A stretch of DNA of 59,878 bases from Neolewinella marina (GCF_002631205.1 NZ_PDLO01000012.1:1-59878), one strand, 5' to 3'; shown: positions 35,424 through 44,249, numbered from the stretch's first letter. Numbers and translations are program-made. Notes: generated from the letters alone by a model not told the origin.

Positions 35424-36596
35424 ATGCACACCAACTTCAGCGGCTACGTCCCCACGTTTGCCGGTCTTTTCCTGCTCCTCATCCTTACGCCTGGGTGCGG
35501 CGACCAAGCGGCACCGGTTCCCGAGGCGGCACCCGCTGCCGCCTCCATTGTCCGCGCAGACTACGGCACCACCACGGCGGGAGAGCCGGTAGAAAGCTAC
35601 ACCCTCCGCAATGCCGCCGGGATGGAAGTCACCATCATCACCTACGGAGGAATCATTACCGCGCTGACCGCCCCGGATCGCGAAGGGAAATTCGAAAACG
35701 TGGTGCTGGGCTACGACAGCCTCGGGCAGTACGAGGCCAGCAATCCGTACTTCGGTGCCCTCATCGGGCGCTACGGCAACCGGATCGCCGGAGGCAACTT
35801 CCAACTTGACGGGGAGACCTACCAACTGGAAACCAACGACGGGCCCAATCACCTCCACGGGGGGGTGACCGGTTTCGACAAGGTGGTATGGGAGGCCACT
35901 GAACTACCTTCGGCGACCGACCCCGGACTGCGCCTCACCCACCTGAGCCCGGATGGCGCGGGGGGCTACCCGGGCAACCTGTCCACCACCGTGACCTACA
36001 CCCTGGGTGAGGACAACCGCCTGGAGGTAGCCTACGAAGCCACCACCGACCGGCCCACGATCGTTAACCTGACGCAGCATACGTACTTCAACCTGTCGGC
36101 CGACCCCTCCCGCGACATCCTCGACCACGTGCTGTCCATCGACGCCGAGCGGTACCTGCCGGTCGACCCCACCCTGATCCCCACCGGTGAGCTGGAGGAG
36201 GTGGCGGGTACTCCGTTCGACTTTACCGAGCCTAAAGCGATCGGGAAAGAAATTGGGCAGGAGCACGAGCAACTGCGGCGGGGCAAGGGCTACGACCACT
36301 GCTGGGTGCTGGACGCCCCCGGTGGGGAGGCTCCCGTGGCCACCCTCCACCACCCCGGCAGCGGCCGTCGGGTGGAAGTATTTACCGATGAGCCCGGCCT
36401 GCAGTTCTACAGCGGCAACTTCCTGGACGGCACCCTGCCCGCTCCCGGCGGCGGGACCTACGGTCATCGGACCGGTCTCTGTCTGGAAACGCAGCACTTC
36501 CCGGATTCTCCCAACCAGGACGGATTCCCCTCCGTGGTCCTGCGCCCCGGGGAGGCCTACGCCACCACGACCACCTACCAGTTTTCCACCAAGTAA
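35424..36596 (+). CDS. galM: Aldose 1-epimerase, lipoprotein
   Basis: 390 aa. A lipoprotein signal (FLLLILTPGCGDQ, lipobox TPGC) places it outside the cytoplasm. GalM motifs: NRIAGGNFQLDGETYQL, GPNHLHGGVTGFDKVVW (catalytic His), TQHTYFNLS (second His) and CLETQHFPDSPNQ (catalytic Glu). It interconverts alpha and beta anomers of the released sugar, probably L-arabinose before uptake. Location in the operon between araA and the sugar symporter supports this. Confidence 0.93.
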   Translation: MHTNFSGYVPTFAGLFLLLILTPGCGDQAAPVPEAAPAAASIVRADYGTTTAGEPVESYTLRNAAGMEVTIITYGGIITALTAPDREGKFENVVLGYDSLGQYEASNPYFGALIGRYGNRIAGGNFQLDGETYQLETNDGPNHLHGGVTGFDKVVWEATELPSATDPGLRLTHLSPDGAGGYPGNLSTTVTYTLGEDNRLEVAYEATTDRPTIVNLTQHTYFNLSADPSRDILDHVLSIDAERYLPVDPTLIPTGELEEVAGTPFDFTEPKAIGKEIGQEHEQLRRGKGYDHCWVLDAPGGEAPVATLHHPGSGRRVEVFTDEPGLQFYSGNFLDGTLPAPGGGTYGHRTGLCLETQHFPDSPNQDGFPSVVLRPGEAYATTTTYQFSTK

Positions 36597-36608
36597 TATC
36601 TGATCGCG

Positions 36609-38363
36609 ATGTCCGTACTAGCTACCCTTGACTGGGTAATCATCCTCCTCTACTTCGTCCTGATTCTCGGCATTGCCTGGTGGGTGATCCGGCAGAAGAA
36701 CAATACCTCCGACGATTACTTCCTGGCCGGGCGCAACCTCGGGTGGTTCGTGATCGGTTCCTCCATTTTCGCCTCCAACATTGGCTCGGAGCACATCGTC
36801 GGGCTGGCCGGGTCCGGGGCAACGGATGGTGTAGCCATGGCCCACTACGAACTACACGCCTGGTGCCTGCTGGTTTTGGGCTGGGTCCTGGCACCCTTTT
36901 ATATGCGGTCCAAGATCTATACCATGCCGGAATTCCTGGAGAAGCGCTTCAGTCCGGCCTCCCGCTGGGTACTGTCGATCATTTCCCTGATCGCCTACGT
37001 GCTGACCAAGGTGGCCGTAGGGATCTTCGCCGGGGGAATCGTCTTCGGCGTGCTGTTGCCTGACGTTAACTTCATGGGTCTTGACAGTTTCTGGGTAGGA
37101 TCTATCCTGATGATCCTTCTCACCGGTGCCTATACCATCCTCGGCGGACTGAAGGCGGTGGCCTACACGGAAGCCATCCAGACGGTCATCCTCATATTTG
37201 GCGCGGTCACGGTAACGGTGTACGGCCTGGACGCCATCGGAGGCTGGGAAGAGCTGAAGCGCATTGCCGGCTCCGAAATGTTCAACCTCTGGAAACCCCT
37301 GGTCCCCGAAGGTGTAGAGGGTACCTGGGCACCCGTCAAGACCGAGACCCGGATGGCGTGGTACTTCAATACCAACTACCCCTGGGTGGGCATGCTGTTC
37401 TGCGCCCCCATCATCGGCCTGTGGTACTGGTGTACGGACCAGTATATCGTCCAGCGGATGCTCGGAGCCGCGAACCTCACGGAAGCGCGCCGTGGCACCA
37501 TCGCCGCGGCATTTTTCAAATTGCTACCGGTCTTCATCTTCATCATTCCCGGCATCATCACCTTTGCCCTCGCGGCCAGCGGCAAAATGCCACAGCTGGC
37601 CGAAAACCTGCTCGACGCCGACGGCAACATCATCAATGCCAACGCCCAACAGGTCTTTCCCATGCTGGTAGCCAAGGTGCTGCCCGCGGGCATCCGGGGA
37701 CTGGTGGTGGCCGGCCTGCTGGCCGCGCTGATGTCTTCACTGGCCGGGGTGTTCAACGCCTCGTCCACCCTGTTTACCATGGACCTATATTCCAAGTTCC
37801 GGCCCAACGTAAGCGAGGCCCAGCTGGTGCGGGTTGGCCGCATCGCCACCGCCGTGATGGTGGTGATCGGCCTGCTGTGGATCCCGGTGATCCAGGGCAG
37901 CCGCGGGCTCTACGACTACCTCCAGAGCGTGCAGGGCTACCTGGCCCCACCGATCTTCGTGGTTTTCTTCTTCGGGGTGTTCAACCAGCGGCTCAACGCC
38001 AACGGCGCCCTGGCGGCCATGCTAGTGGGCTTTGCCCTCGGCCTGTTTCGGCTGATGATCGATACCCCCGTCATGCTCAACGAGGGCTTCGCCTACGCCG
38101 AAGGCAGCTTCTTCTGGATCATGAACAACATGTTCTTCCAGTACTACAGCCTGTTGATCTTCCTGGTTTCGGCCATCACCATGGTCGCCGTGAGTTACGC
38201 TACCGCCCCCCCGCCCGCAGTTAAGGTGGACGGACTGACGGTATCAACCGTATCGGCAGAACAACGGGCGGAAACCCGGTCCAGCGTCCGGACGATCGAC
38301 ATCATCTTCTCCGTACTCGTGATCGTGCTGATCCTGGTGGCTTACCTCTACTTTACCGGGTGA
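36609..38363 (+). CDS. Sodium:sugar symporter (SSS family), probable L-arabinose transporter
   Basis: 584 aa with about fourteen membrane helices. SSS signatures include DYFLAGRNLGWFVIGSSIFASNIGSEH (read as DDYFLAGRNLGWF and SNIGSEHIVGLAG), GGLKAVAYTEAIQT and the sodium/sugar site region GLVVAGLLAALMSSLAGVFNASSTLFTMD, here noted as LAALMSSLAGVFNASS. This is the SGLT-like branch for monosaccharides. As last gene of an operon otherwise devoted to L-arabinose, the substrate is most likely L-arabinose; this is context inference. Palindromic repeats lie just downstream. Confidence 0.93.
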   Translation: MSVLATLDWVIILLYFVLILGIAWWVIRQKNNTSDDYFLAGRNLGWFVIGSSIFASNIGSEHIVGLAGSGATDGVAMAHYELHAWCLLVLGWVLAPFYMRSKIYTMPEFLEKRFSPASRWVLSIISLIAYVLTKVAVGIFAGGIVFGVLLPDVNFMGLDSFWVGSILMILLTGAYTILGGLKAVAYTEAIQTVILIFGAVTVTVYGLDAIGGWEELKRIAGSEMFNLWKPLVPEGVEGTWAPVKTETRMAWYFNTNYPWVGMLFCAPIIGLWYWCTDQYIVQRMLGAANLTEARRGTIAAAFFKLLPVFIFIIPGIITFALAASGKMPQLAENLLDADGNIINANAQQVFPMLVAKVLPAGIRGLVVAGLLAALMSSLAGVFNASSTLFTMDLYSKFRPNVSEAQLVRVGRIATAVMVVIGLLWIPVIQGSRGLYDYLQSVQGYLAPPIFVVFFFGVFNQRLNANGALAAMLVGFALGLFRLMIDTPVMLNEGFAYAEGSFFWIMNNMFFQYYSLLIFLVSAITMVAVSYATAPPPAVKVDGLTVSTVSAEQRAETRSSVRTIDIIFSVLVIVLILVAYLYFTG

Positions 38364-38483
38364 TCGCTCAGGAACTTTCCCAGGTCGAGGCCCTCCGGGC
38401 CGAGTAGCATTGGAACCACTGAGTTGCGGAGGTATAAAGAGAAGCCCCCCCGTGGTGATTTACCGGACAATCTGAGGTCACCC

Positions 38484-38708
38484 GCTGCGCAGGGCGACAC
38501 TCCGAGGTCCCTCGCACCAAATTTTACGGCCAACTCCAGGACCTCGGAGTGTGCACAGCACCTCTGAGCGTCCGGGCTACCAGCAACAAGCGGACACTCC
38601 CGAGTCGCTCGCTGCGCAGGGCGACACACCGAGGTCCTACGCACCAAATTTTACGGCCAGCACCAGGACCTCGGAGTGTGCACAGCACCTCTGAGCGTCT
38701 GGGTTACC
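38484..38708. repeat. REP-like pair: two 98-bp direct repeats, each containing a long hairpin
   Basis: Copies at 38484-38581 and 38611-38708 begin with GCTGCGCAGGGCGACAC and end with CTCTGAGCGTC(C/T)GGG(C/T)TACC; they differ at only a few positions. Within each, ACACTCCGAGGTCC and GGACCTCGGAGTGT form a 14-bp stem (perfect in copy 1, one mismatch in copy 2) around CGCACCAAATTTTACGGCC. They fill the gap between two converging genes (38364-38716), so they may stop or stabilise both transcripts. The first 120 bp of the gap shows nothing else. Confidence 0.85.
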
Positions 38709-38716
38709 GCTCCCCC

Positions 38717-39466
38717 CTACCAGAGTTTCTTGAACGCCTTCATCCAGGCTTCCGCCATGATGTAGCTGCCGGCGAGGCTGGGGTGCACTCCGTCGTGGCT
38801 CCAGTGGGCGGCGGGGGCGTCTTCGAGGGCCTCGTCGAATACCCGCTGGTAGGGGATCCAGGCGGCATCGAAGGCGTCGGCGACCTCCCGGGCGGCGGCC
38901 TGGTAGGCGGGGAACTCCTGTTTCCAGCGCGCGTCCGTAACGGCCTTGCCGCCGCGGATGATGAACGGCTCACCGATGATGAACTTCACCTTCGGAAGGG
39001 CCTCACGGGTCCGCTTCAGCAGGTCGGTGAAGTCGTTGTGGTATACCTCGACGGTGCCGTTGTATTTCCCGTTGAGCATGTGCCAGAAATCGTTCACGCC
39101 GATGAGGATGCTGACGACGTCGGGCTGAAGGGCCAAGGCATCTTCCTCCCACCGTTCGTCGAGCTGGTAGACCTTGTTGCCGCTGATGCCGCGGTTGTAG
39201 TAGGTCAGCTCCGTTTCCGGGTAGCGGCCCACCAGCATGGCGGAGGCCAGTAGGGAGTAGCCTACCCCCATTTTGCCGTAGTCGTTGGCTTCCTGCCGTT
39301 CGCGGTCGCGGCCGGCGTCGGTGATGGAGTCGCCCTGGAAGAGGACGGTGAGCTGATCGGGCGGGTTGGCGGGCATGGCGGCGGGGTGCGGCAGGGCGGC
39401 ACTCCCCGCCAGGGCGGCGGGCAGGAGGGCGGCATTCTTGATGAAGTCTCGGCGGTTGTTCGGCAT
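38717..39466 (-). CDS. SGNH/GDSL-family hydrolase with Tat signal
   Basis: 249 aa. The N-terminus NNRRDFIKNAALLPAALAG contains an RRDFIK twin-arginine motif, so it is likely exported folded. SGNH blocks: FQGDSITDAGR (nucleophile Ser), NRGISGNKV (Gly), ILIGVNDFWH (Asn) and HDGVHPSLAG (catalytic Asp and His). Such enzymes are often carbohydrate acetyl esterases in Bacteroidota glycan loci; the ester it removes is unknown. It converges with the arabinose operon. The substrate may be a decorated arabinose-rich glycan, but this is only context. Confidence 0.9.
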   Translation of the reverse strand: MPNNRRDFIKNAALLPAALAGSAALPHPAAMPANPPDQLTVLFQGDSITDAGRDRERQEANDYGKMGVGYSLLASAMLVGRYPETELTYYNRGISGNKVYQLDERWEEDALALQPDVVSILIGVNDFWHMLNGKYNGTVEVYHNDFTDLLKRTREALPKVKFIIGEPFIIRGGKAVTDARWKQEFPAYQAAAREVADAFDAAWIPYQRVFDEALEDAPAAHWSHDGVHPSLAGSYIMAEAWMKAFKKLW

Positions 39467-39552
39467 GATCGGTTATTTACCGCCTAATGTACAAAGCTGC
39501 TTCCGGCCGCGCAGTACAAAGCGGCCTCCCCGACAGCCATCGGGGCGCCAGC

Positions 39553-39572
39553 AAAATGCGGCCTCCGGCCGC
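39553..39572 (-). terminator. Probable terminator of the exported oxidoreductase gene
   Basis: GCGGCC-TCC-GGCCGC at 39558-39572, followed on the minus strand by ATTTTGC (A run at 39553-39556). It starts 11 bp after the stop codon of the gene at 39584-40684. The T run is short, so moderate confidence. A second hairpin, CCCCGA-N6-TCGGGG, lies further on. Confidence 0.5.
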
Positions 39573-39583
39573 GCACCCCGCCC

Positions 39584-40684
39584 CTACTCCAGCCGCACCG
39601 TCTCCCCAGTCTGCGCACTACGCACCGCCGCGTCCAGTATTTCCACCACGGTCAGGTTGTTCTCCAGGGCGGACAGGTCCGCCGGTTCCACCTCCACTTC
39701 CCCGGCGATCACCGCGGCCAGGTAGGAGAAGGCGTCATCGTAGGGGGCGGGGCGATCCTCCAGGGTCATGGACTTTTCCTCGAAGCCGTCGTAGCCTTCG
39801 GGGATGCGCAGCCGCAGGTCGCTGCGGTTGTCGGCGTAGATGACCCCGTCGAGGCCGTATATTTCCATGTCCTTGCGGCCGATGGTCCAGTTCCAGGAGG
39901 CCTGGATCACGGCCACCGCGTTCGAGTAGGTGAGGATGATGAGGGCTTCGTCGTCTACCTTCGGGTTGTTCTGCGGCTGCAGTTGCTGGGTGACGGCGGT
40001 GACCGTCTCGGGGCGGCGGCCCTCCATCAGCCAGGTCATGAGGTTGGCGCCGTAGCAGCCGAAGTCGATGATGGCCCCTCCGCCGTTCAGCACCGGATCG
40101 GTGAGCCACTCCAGGAATTCCGGGTCGACGCCGATTTTCTTCGGTCCGCGGTGGCCGTCGCGGATGACCACCTTGCGGATCTCGCCCACCAGGCTGTCCT
40201 GCACCATGGCGTAGGCCCGGTGGTTGGTGGGGTACCAGGTCGTTTCGTAGTTGGTCAGCAGGTGGATGCCGTGGGTTTCGGCGAGGGCCTGCATCCGACG
40301 GGCGTGGTCGAGGCTCACCGCCAGGGGCTTTTCGACCATTACGTGGATCCCGCGCGGCGCGCAAGCTTCCACCACCGCCAGGTGCTCGTAGATGGAGTTG
40401 AAGGCCGTTACCGCCTCAGGTTTGCGGGCCTCGATCAAGCTTTCGAGGTCGTCGTACACCATCTCCATCGGGAAGCCGTACTGCTCGGCGTAGCGCTGGG
40501 CCAGTGCCCGGTTGGGTTCAGCGATGCCGACGATCTCGATGTCGCCCCGGCCTTCGCTGTTGAAGATGCCGTGGACGTGGGTGTGGGTCAGGCCGGCAAT
40601 CCCCACGCGGAGGGGCTCCCGCTGGGCGGAAAGGACGGAGGAGAGCATGAGCAGCAGGGTGAGGCCGGTAAGGAATCGGAGCAT
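39584..40684 (-). CDS. Gfo/Idh/MocA-type NAD(P)-dependent oxidoreductase, exported
   Basis: 366 aa from the ATG at 40684, which gives a clear Sec signal (FLTGLTLLLMLSSVLSAQ); an ATG at 40696 would add four residues. Rossmann domain (LRVGIAGLTHTHVHGIF, then DIEIVGIAEPNRALAQRYAEQYG), the EKP motif VEKPLAVSLDHA, and a C-terminal substrate domain (GAIIDFGCYGANLMTWLM). EKP and the later D-G-YGAN residues are typical of active family members. Export of this cofactor-dependent fold is unusual for the family in general, although known in Bacteroidota. In some families with bound NAD these enzymes act as glycosidases (GH109-like), which could fit its place here. Confidence 0.86.
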   Translation of the reverse strand: MLRFLTGLTLLLMLSSVLSAQREPLRVGIAGLTHTHVHGIFNSEGRGDIEIVGIAEPNRALAQRYAEQYGFPMEMVYDDLESLIEARKPEAVTAFNSIYEHLAVVEACAPRGIHVMVEKPLAVSLDHARRMQALAETHGIHLLTNYETTWYPTNHRAYAMVQDSLVGEIRKVVIRDGHRGPKKIGVDPEFLEWLTDPVLNGGGAIIDFGCYGANLMTWLMEGRRPETVTAVTQQLQPQNNPKVDDEALIILTYSNAVAVIQASWNWTIGRKDMEIYGLDGVIYADNRSDLRLRIPEGYDGFEEKSMTLEDRPAPYDDAFSYLAAVIAGEVEVEPADLSALENNLTVVEILDAAVRSAQTGETVRLE

Positions 40685-40799
40685 AGGAGGGGACATTCGG
40701 AACGCTACAAGGTAATCCACCCGTTTCGTTTCCGGGCGCGGACGCGGGTGCCGGGGAATGGGGCGGTGCCGCCTGCTTACCTTGCCGGAAATCGTCGTC

Positions 40800-41834
40800 A
40801 TGTACCAAGGCTTCCTCCTCATCCTGTGGCTCCTCCTGCCCACCCTGCTGACCGCCCAGTCCTGGCCGCAGGGCCGGGTGGTAGTGGACTCCCTCTACTC
40901 CGAACGACTGGAAAACGACTACGGCGAAAATCCCACCCGGGCCGTTTCCGTGTACCTGCCCCCGGGCTACGCCGAGGGAAGCGGGCGCTACCCGGTGATC
41001 TATTACCTCCACGGTTTCCTGAACGACCATACCCTTACGGCGGAAATGGTGGACGCCCTCGACTACGCCATCGCCCACCGCCGGGTGCGGCCGTTCATTC
41101 TGGTGGTGGCCGACAACCGCACCCGGATCGACGGCAGCTTCTACAGCAATTCCGAGCTGTTCGGCGACTGGGAGGACTTCGTGGCCATCGACCTGGTCCG
41201 CTACGCCGACGAAAATTACCGCACCCTCCCCCGCCGCGCGAGCCGCGGCATCACTGGCCACAGCATGGGGGGCTACGGGGCCCTGAAACTGGCCATGCGC
41301 CACCCCGAGACCTTCAGCAGCGTCTATGCCCTGAGCCCCGGGGGACTGACGGTGGTGGGCGAATACGGCCCCAACAGCTACACCTTTCAGGAACTGGCCG
41401 GCATCAAGGATATGGAAACGCTGATGGACGCCTACTTCCCGAAGGTGATCGTGGCCTTTGGGCGGGCCTGGTCGCCGAATCCCGACAAGCCGCCCTTCTA
41501 CGTGGACCTGCCCTTTGAATACGTAGGCGACAGCCTGGTGGTCCACCCCGAAATCCTCGATAAGTGGTACGACGAGATGCCCCTCCACCTGATAGAGGAC
41601 CACCTGCCGGCCCTGCGCTCGCTGTCGGGCATCGCCCTTGACTGGGGCCGCAACGCCGGGGACCGCTTCGTGCGGCAGTGCGAGATGTTCAGCCAGCGGC
41701 TCGAGAATGTGGGCATCGCCCACCAGGCGGAAGAATACATCGGCACCCACACCAGCGGCATCTTCACCCGCGACGGGCGGGTCCCCACCGATATGCTCCC
41801 CTTCTTCGATGCGCGGCTGGAGTTCGGGGAGTGA
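40800..41834 (+). CDS. Esterase D-like alpha/beta hydrolase, secreted
   Basis: 344 aa from the ATG at 40800, with a signal peptide (FLLILWLLLPTLLTAQ). Putative-esterase (PF00756) features: VSVYLPPGYAEGSGRYPVIYYLHGF, here VSVYLPPGY and YPVIYYLHGF, the nucleophile elbow GHSMGGYGAL, and an oxyanion region. Related enzymes in polysaccharide loci are feruloyl or acetyl esterases. The region after residue 200 is longer than in the smallest members and its function is unclear. It is divergent from the oxidoreductase gene, 115 bp apart. Confidence 0.88.
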   Translation: MYQGFLLILWLLLPTLLTAQSWPQGRVVVDSLYSERLENDYGENPTRAVSVYLPPGYAEGSGRYPVIYYLHGFLNDHTLTAEMVDALDYAIAHRRVRPFILVVADNRTRIDGSFYSNSELFGDWEDFVAIDLVRYADENYRTLPRRASRGITGHSMGGYGALKLAMRHPETFSSVYALSPGGLTVVGEYGPNSYTFQELAGIKDMETLMDAYFPKVIVAFGRAWSPNPDKPPFYVDLPFEYVGDSLVVHPEILDKWYDEMPLHLIEDHLPALRSLSGIALDWGRNAGDRFVRQCEMFSQRLENVGIAHQAEEYIGTHTSGIFTRDGRVPTDMLPFFDARLEFGE

Positions 41835-41915
41835 ACCGTCCGTTGTATTCCATTTCGTCATAAATCCCTGAGCCAAATACCTGCGTAACTGTTGGTGGTA
41901 ATCAAACCGACCACC

Positions 41916-42707
41916 ATGTCCCGAATTTTCTATCTCCTCCCCCTTCTGCTGCTGGCCTGTGGTCGTTACCAGGCCCCGGCCGGATTCGCCGGCGGGGAGC
42001 TTCAGCCCTCCCCCAATGCGCTGAGCCAACAATTCCTGGAGGGCCTGCGGGACGGGCGTGAGGTTACGGACATCGTCGATCAGCTCGCCGCCTATGACCC
42101 CGGCAAACTTTCCGCCGCCCTCGATTCCCGCAACGAGCAGCTGGCCTTCTGGATCAACGTCTACAACGGCATGGTGCAGTACCTGCTCACCAGGAATCCG
42201 GAGCTCTACGACGACCGTGCCGACTTCTTCGACACCCCCCGGTTTACGGTGGCCGGTCAGCCGCTGAGCCCGAACGAGATCGAGCACGGCATCATCCGCG
42301 GCGGGGAGAACCGTTTTGGGCTGGGCTTCATCCCCCAGTTCTTCCCCAGCAAGTTCGAACGCACCTTCCGCATCCGGGGCGGCGATTCCCGTATCCACTT
42401 CGCCCTCAACTGCGGGGCCAGCGACTGTCCGCCGGTAGCCATCTACGCCCCCGACACCTTCGATGAGCAGATCAACACACGCGTGCGCAGCTACCTGGCC
42501 ACCCACTCGGCGATCCGCGAGGAGGACGGGGAACCAGTGCTCGTCACCTCTCCCCTCTTCTCCTGGTTCCGGGGGGATTTCCGCGACCACGACGGCGTCG
42601 ACGACTTCCTGGTGAACTACGGTGTCGTGGAACCCACCCGCAAAAACATCCGCCGGGAGTACAAGGATTACGACTGGACCCTGGAAACCGGTATCTGGGC
42701 GGAGTAG
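41916..42707 (+). CDS. DUF547 domain lipoprotein
   Basis: 263 aa from the ATG at 41916, with lipoprotein signal IFYLLPLLLLACGRYQ (lipobox LLAC). DUF547 signature: NEQLAFWINVYNGMVQYLL and HFALNCGASDCPPVAIYAP, the conserved Cys and His cluster of this transglutaminase-like or thiol-dependent fold. Function in the family is unknown. It follows the esterase gene by 81 bp and precedes the AraC regulator; it is not obviously tied to arabinose use. Confidence 0.88.
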   Translation: MSRIFYLLPLLLLACGRYQAPAGFAGGELQPSPNALSQQFLEGLRDGREVTDIVDQLAAYDPGKLSAALDSRNEQLAFWINVYNGMVQYLLTRNPELYDDRADFFDTPRFTVAGQPLSPNEIEHGIIRGGENRFGLGFIPQFFPSKFERTFRIRGGDSRIHFALNCGASDCPPVAIYAPDTFDEQINTRVRSYLATHSAIREEDGEPVLVTSPLFSWFRGDFRDHDGVDDFLVNYGVVEPTRKNIRREYKDYDWTLETGIWAE

Positions 42708-42759
42708 CAGGCCTGACCATCCCCGCCGTGCATCATTTGATTACCTTATCTTTGAAGGC

Positions 42760-43641
42760 ATGAGCACCCCGACTGCCCGATCGGTTTCGGCCTTCAATTC
42801 CGAACTCAAGTTGCGCGGATTCAAGGCGTTCCGGATCGAGGAGGACGGAGCGGCCACCCGCGTGTACAGCAGGAAGGACTTTTACAAGATCTGCCTGACC
42901 ACCGGCCGTAGTTTCATTCACTACGCCAGCCGCAGTTTTGAGCAGAAAGGCACGGTGCTCTTTTTCGGCAACCCCCACATTCCCTATTCCTGGGAAACTA
43001 GATCCCGGACCTACACCGGGTATACCTGTCTTTTTTCGGAGCGTTTCCTGCAATTGTCGGAACGTTCGGAGGCCGTACTGCAATCCCCCCTCTTCCGGCT
43101 CGGCGGCACCCCGGTACTCACCATCGATCCCGGGCGGTGTGATTTCCTGGCGGCCATCTTTCAGAAAATGATCGATGAACAGGAAACCGACTATCCCTAC
43201 AAGGACGAGCTGATCAGAAACTACATCCAGCTGATTGTTCATGAGGCACTGAAGTTGCACCCCGTGGCCAACCCCGCCGATCCGGTTGGCAATGCGGCGT
43301 CGCGGCTGACGGCGGTTTTCCTGGAACTCCTCGAACGGCAGTTTCCGGTGGAAACCCCCGACCGGCCACTGGAATTGAAAAGCCCGCAGGACTACGCCCA
43401 CCAACTGTCGGTACACGTCAATCACCTGAACAGCTCGGTAAAGTCCGTAACCGGCAAGACCACTTCCGCCCACATTTCCGACCGGATCGTCGCCGAAGCG
43501 CGGGCACTGCTGGAGCACACCGACTGGAACATCAGCGCGATTGGCTACGCCCTGGGCTTCGACTACCCCACTTACTTCAGCAATTTCTTCAAAAAGCTTA
43601 CCGGCCAGTCGCCCCGGGCCGTGCGCAAGTCGCTGCTTTGA
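42760..43641 (+). CDS. AraC-family transcriptional regulator
   Basis: 293 aa from the ATG at 42760; the frame extends upstream into the DUF547 gene, but the ATG fits the domain start. The N-terminal half (SFIHYASRSFEQKGTVLFFG) looks like the cupin-like sensor domain. The C-terminal 95 residues hold two helix-turn-helix motifs: HVNHLNSSVKSVTGKTTSAHISDRI (noted as HVNHLNSSVKSVTGK) and NISAIGYALGFDYPTYFSNF followed by FKKLTGQSPRAVRK. The effector and targets are unknown. Only 52 bp separate it from the DUF547 gene. A perfect TAnnTTTG sequence (TATCTTTG, 42747-42754) lies almost on the start codon. Confidence 0.93.
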   Translation: MSTPTARSVSAFNSELKLRGFKAFRIEEDGAATRVYSRKDFYKICLTTGRSFIHYASRSFEQKGTVLFFGNPHIPYSWETRSRTYTGYTCLFSERFLQLSERSEAVLQSPLFRLGGTPVLTIDPGRCDFLAAIFQKMIDEQETDYPYKDELIRNYIQLIVHEALKLHPVANPADPVGNAASRLTAVFLELLERQFPVETPDRPLELKSPQDYAHQLSVHVNHLNSSVKSVTGKTTSAHISDRIVAEARALLEHTDWNISAIGYALGFDYPTYFSNFFKKLTGQSPRAVRKSLL

Positions 43642-43693
43642 ATATTATAGGTATTCCTTTGGAGAGCATAAGTGAGCAGGGAGGGGGTAAACC

Positions 43694-43701
43694 TACTTTT
43701 G
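43694..43701 (+). promoter_or_regulatory. Possible -7 promoter box TACTTTTG
   Basis: TACTTTTG matches the Bacteroidota TAnnTTTG -7 box 62 bp before the gene at 43764. No TTTG -33 box is found at the expected distance, so support is weak. Confidence 0.3.
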
Positions 43702-43763
43702 CGGATAAGTAATCCGCTGGTTCCTGGGTCACCCGCCCGGCACCGGCAAACACCCTGCGACCA

Positions 43764-44249
43764 ATGTTTGCTAAATCACTGCCCCTATTGTCTCCGGCAT
43801 TTGTCCTCCTGAGCGGCTGGCTGGTATTCGGGGGCCCTGCCTGTGCTCAACCCACCGGAAACTCCCTGTCGGATGACACCGATCCGCAACTCAGCCAAGC
43901 CAACAGGACCCTCCACATCGGCCAGGATACCTTCGAGGTCCTCCTTACGGAATCGGCCTCCACCACCGAACTGCTTTCGCTACTTCCCCTGACGCTCGAA
44001 ATGGAGGACCTGCACGCCAATGAAAAGTACGCGGAATTGCCCCGCGCCCTGCCCACTTCCCCTTACAAGCCGGGCGAAATTCAGGCCGGCGACGTCATGC
44101 TTTACGGCAGCACTACCCTGGTGATCTTTTACGAGACATTCCCTACCTCATACCGATACACGAAGCTCGGCCGGATCGGGAATGTATCCGGTCTCAAGGC
44201 CGCACTCGGGGCGGGGTCCGTGGCCGTACGGCTTGAACGAGGCCAGTGA
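43764..44249 (+). CDS. Cyclophilin-like fold exported protein
   Basis: 161 aa with a Sec signal ending near GGPACAQ. The remaining 130 residues match the cyclophilin_like domain (PF18050): TFEVLLTESASTTELLSLLP, LEMEDLHANEKYAELP, GDVMLYGSTTLVIFYETF and TSYRYTKLGRIGNVSGLK. Proteins of this family are exported or cytoplasmic, lack proven isomerase activity and often accompany redox or flavodoxin genes, none of which are seen here. It stands alone between the AraC regulator and an outer-membrane-like protein. Confidence 0.85.
   Translation: MFAKSLPLLSPAFVLLSGWLVFGGPACAQPTGNSLSDDTDPQLSQANRTLHIGQDTFEVLLTESASTTELLSLLPLTLEMEDLHANEKYAELPRALPTSPYKPGEIQAGDVMLYGSTTLVIFYETFPTSYRYTKLGRIGNVSGLKAALGAGSVAVRLERGQ

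Noticed and set aside
42747..42754. TATCTTTG as a promoter for the AraC regulator.
   Set aside because: It sits 6 bp before the start codon with no -33 box at 19-20 bp, which would require a leaderless transcript.
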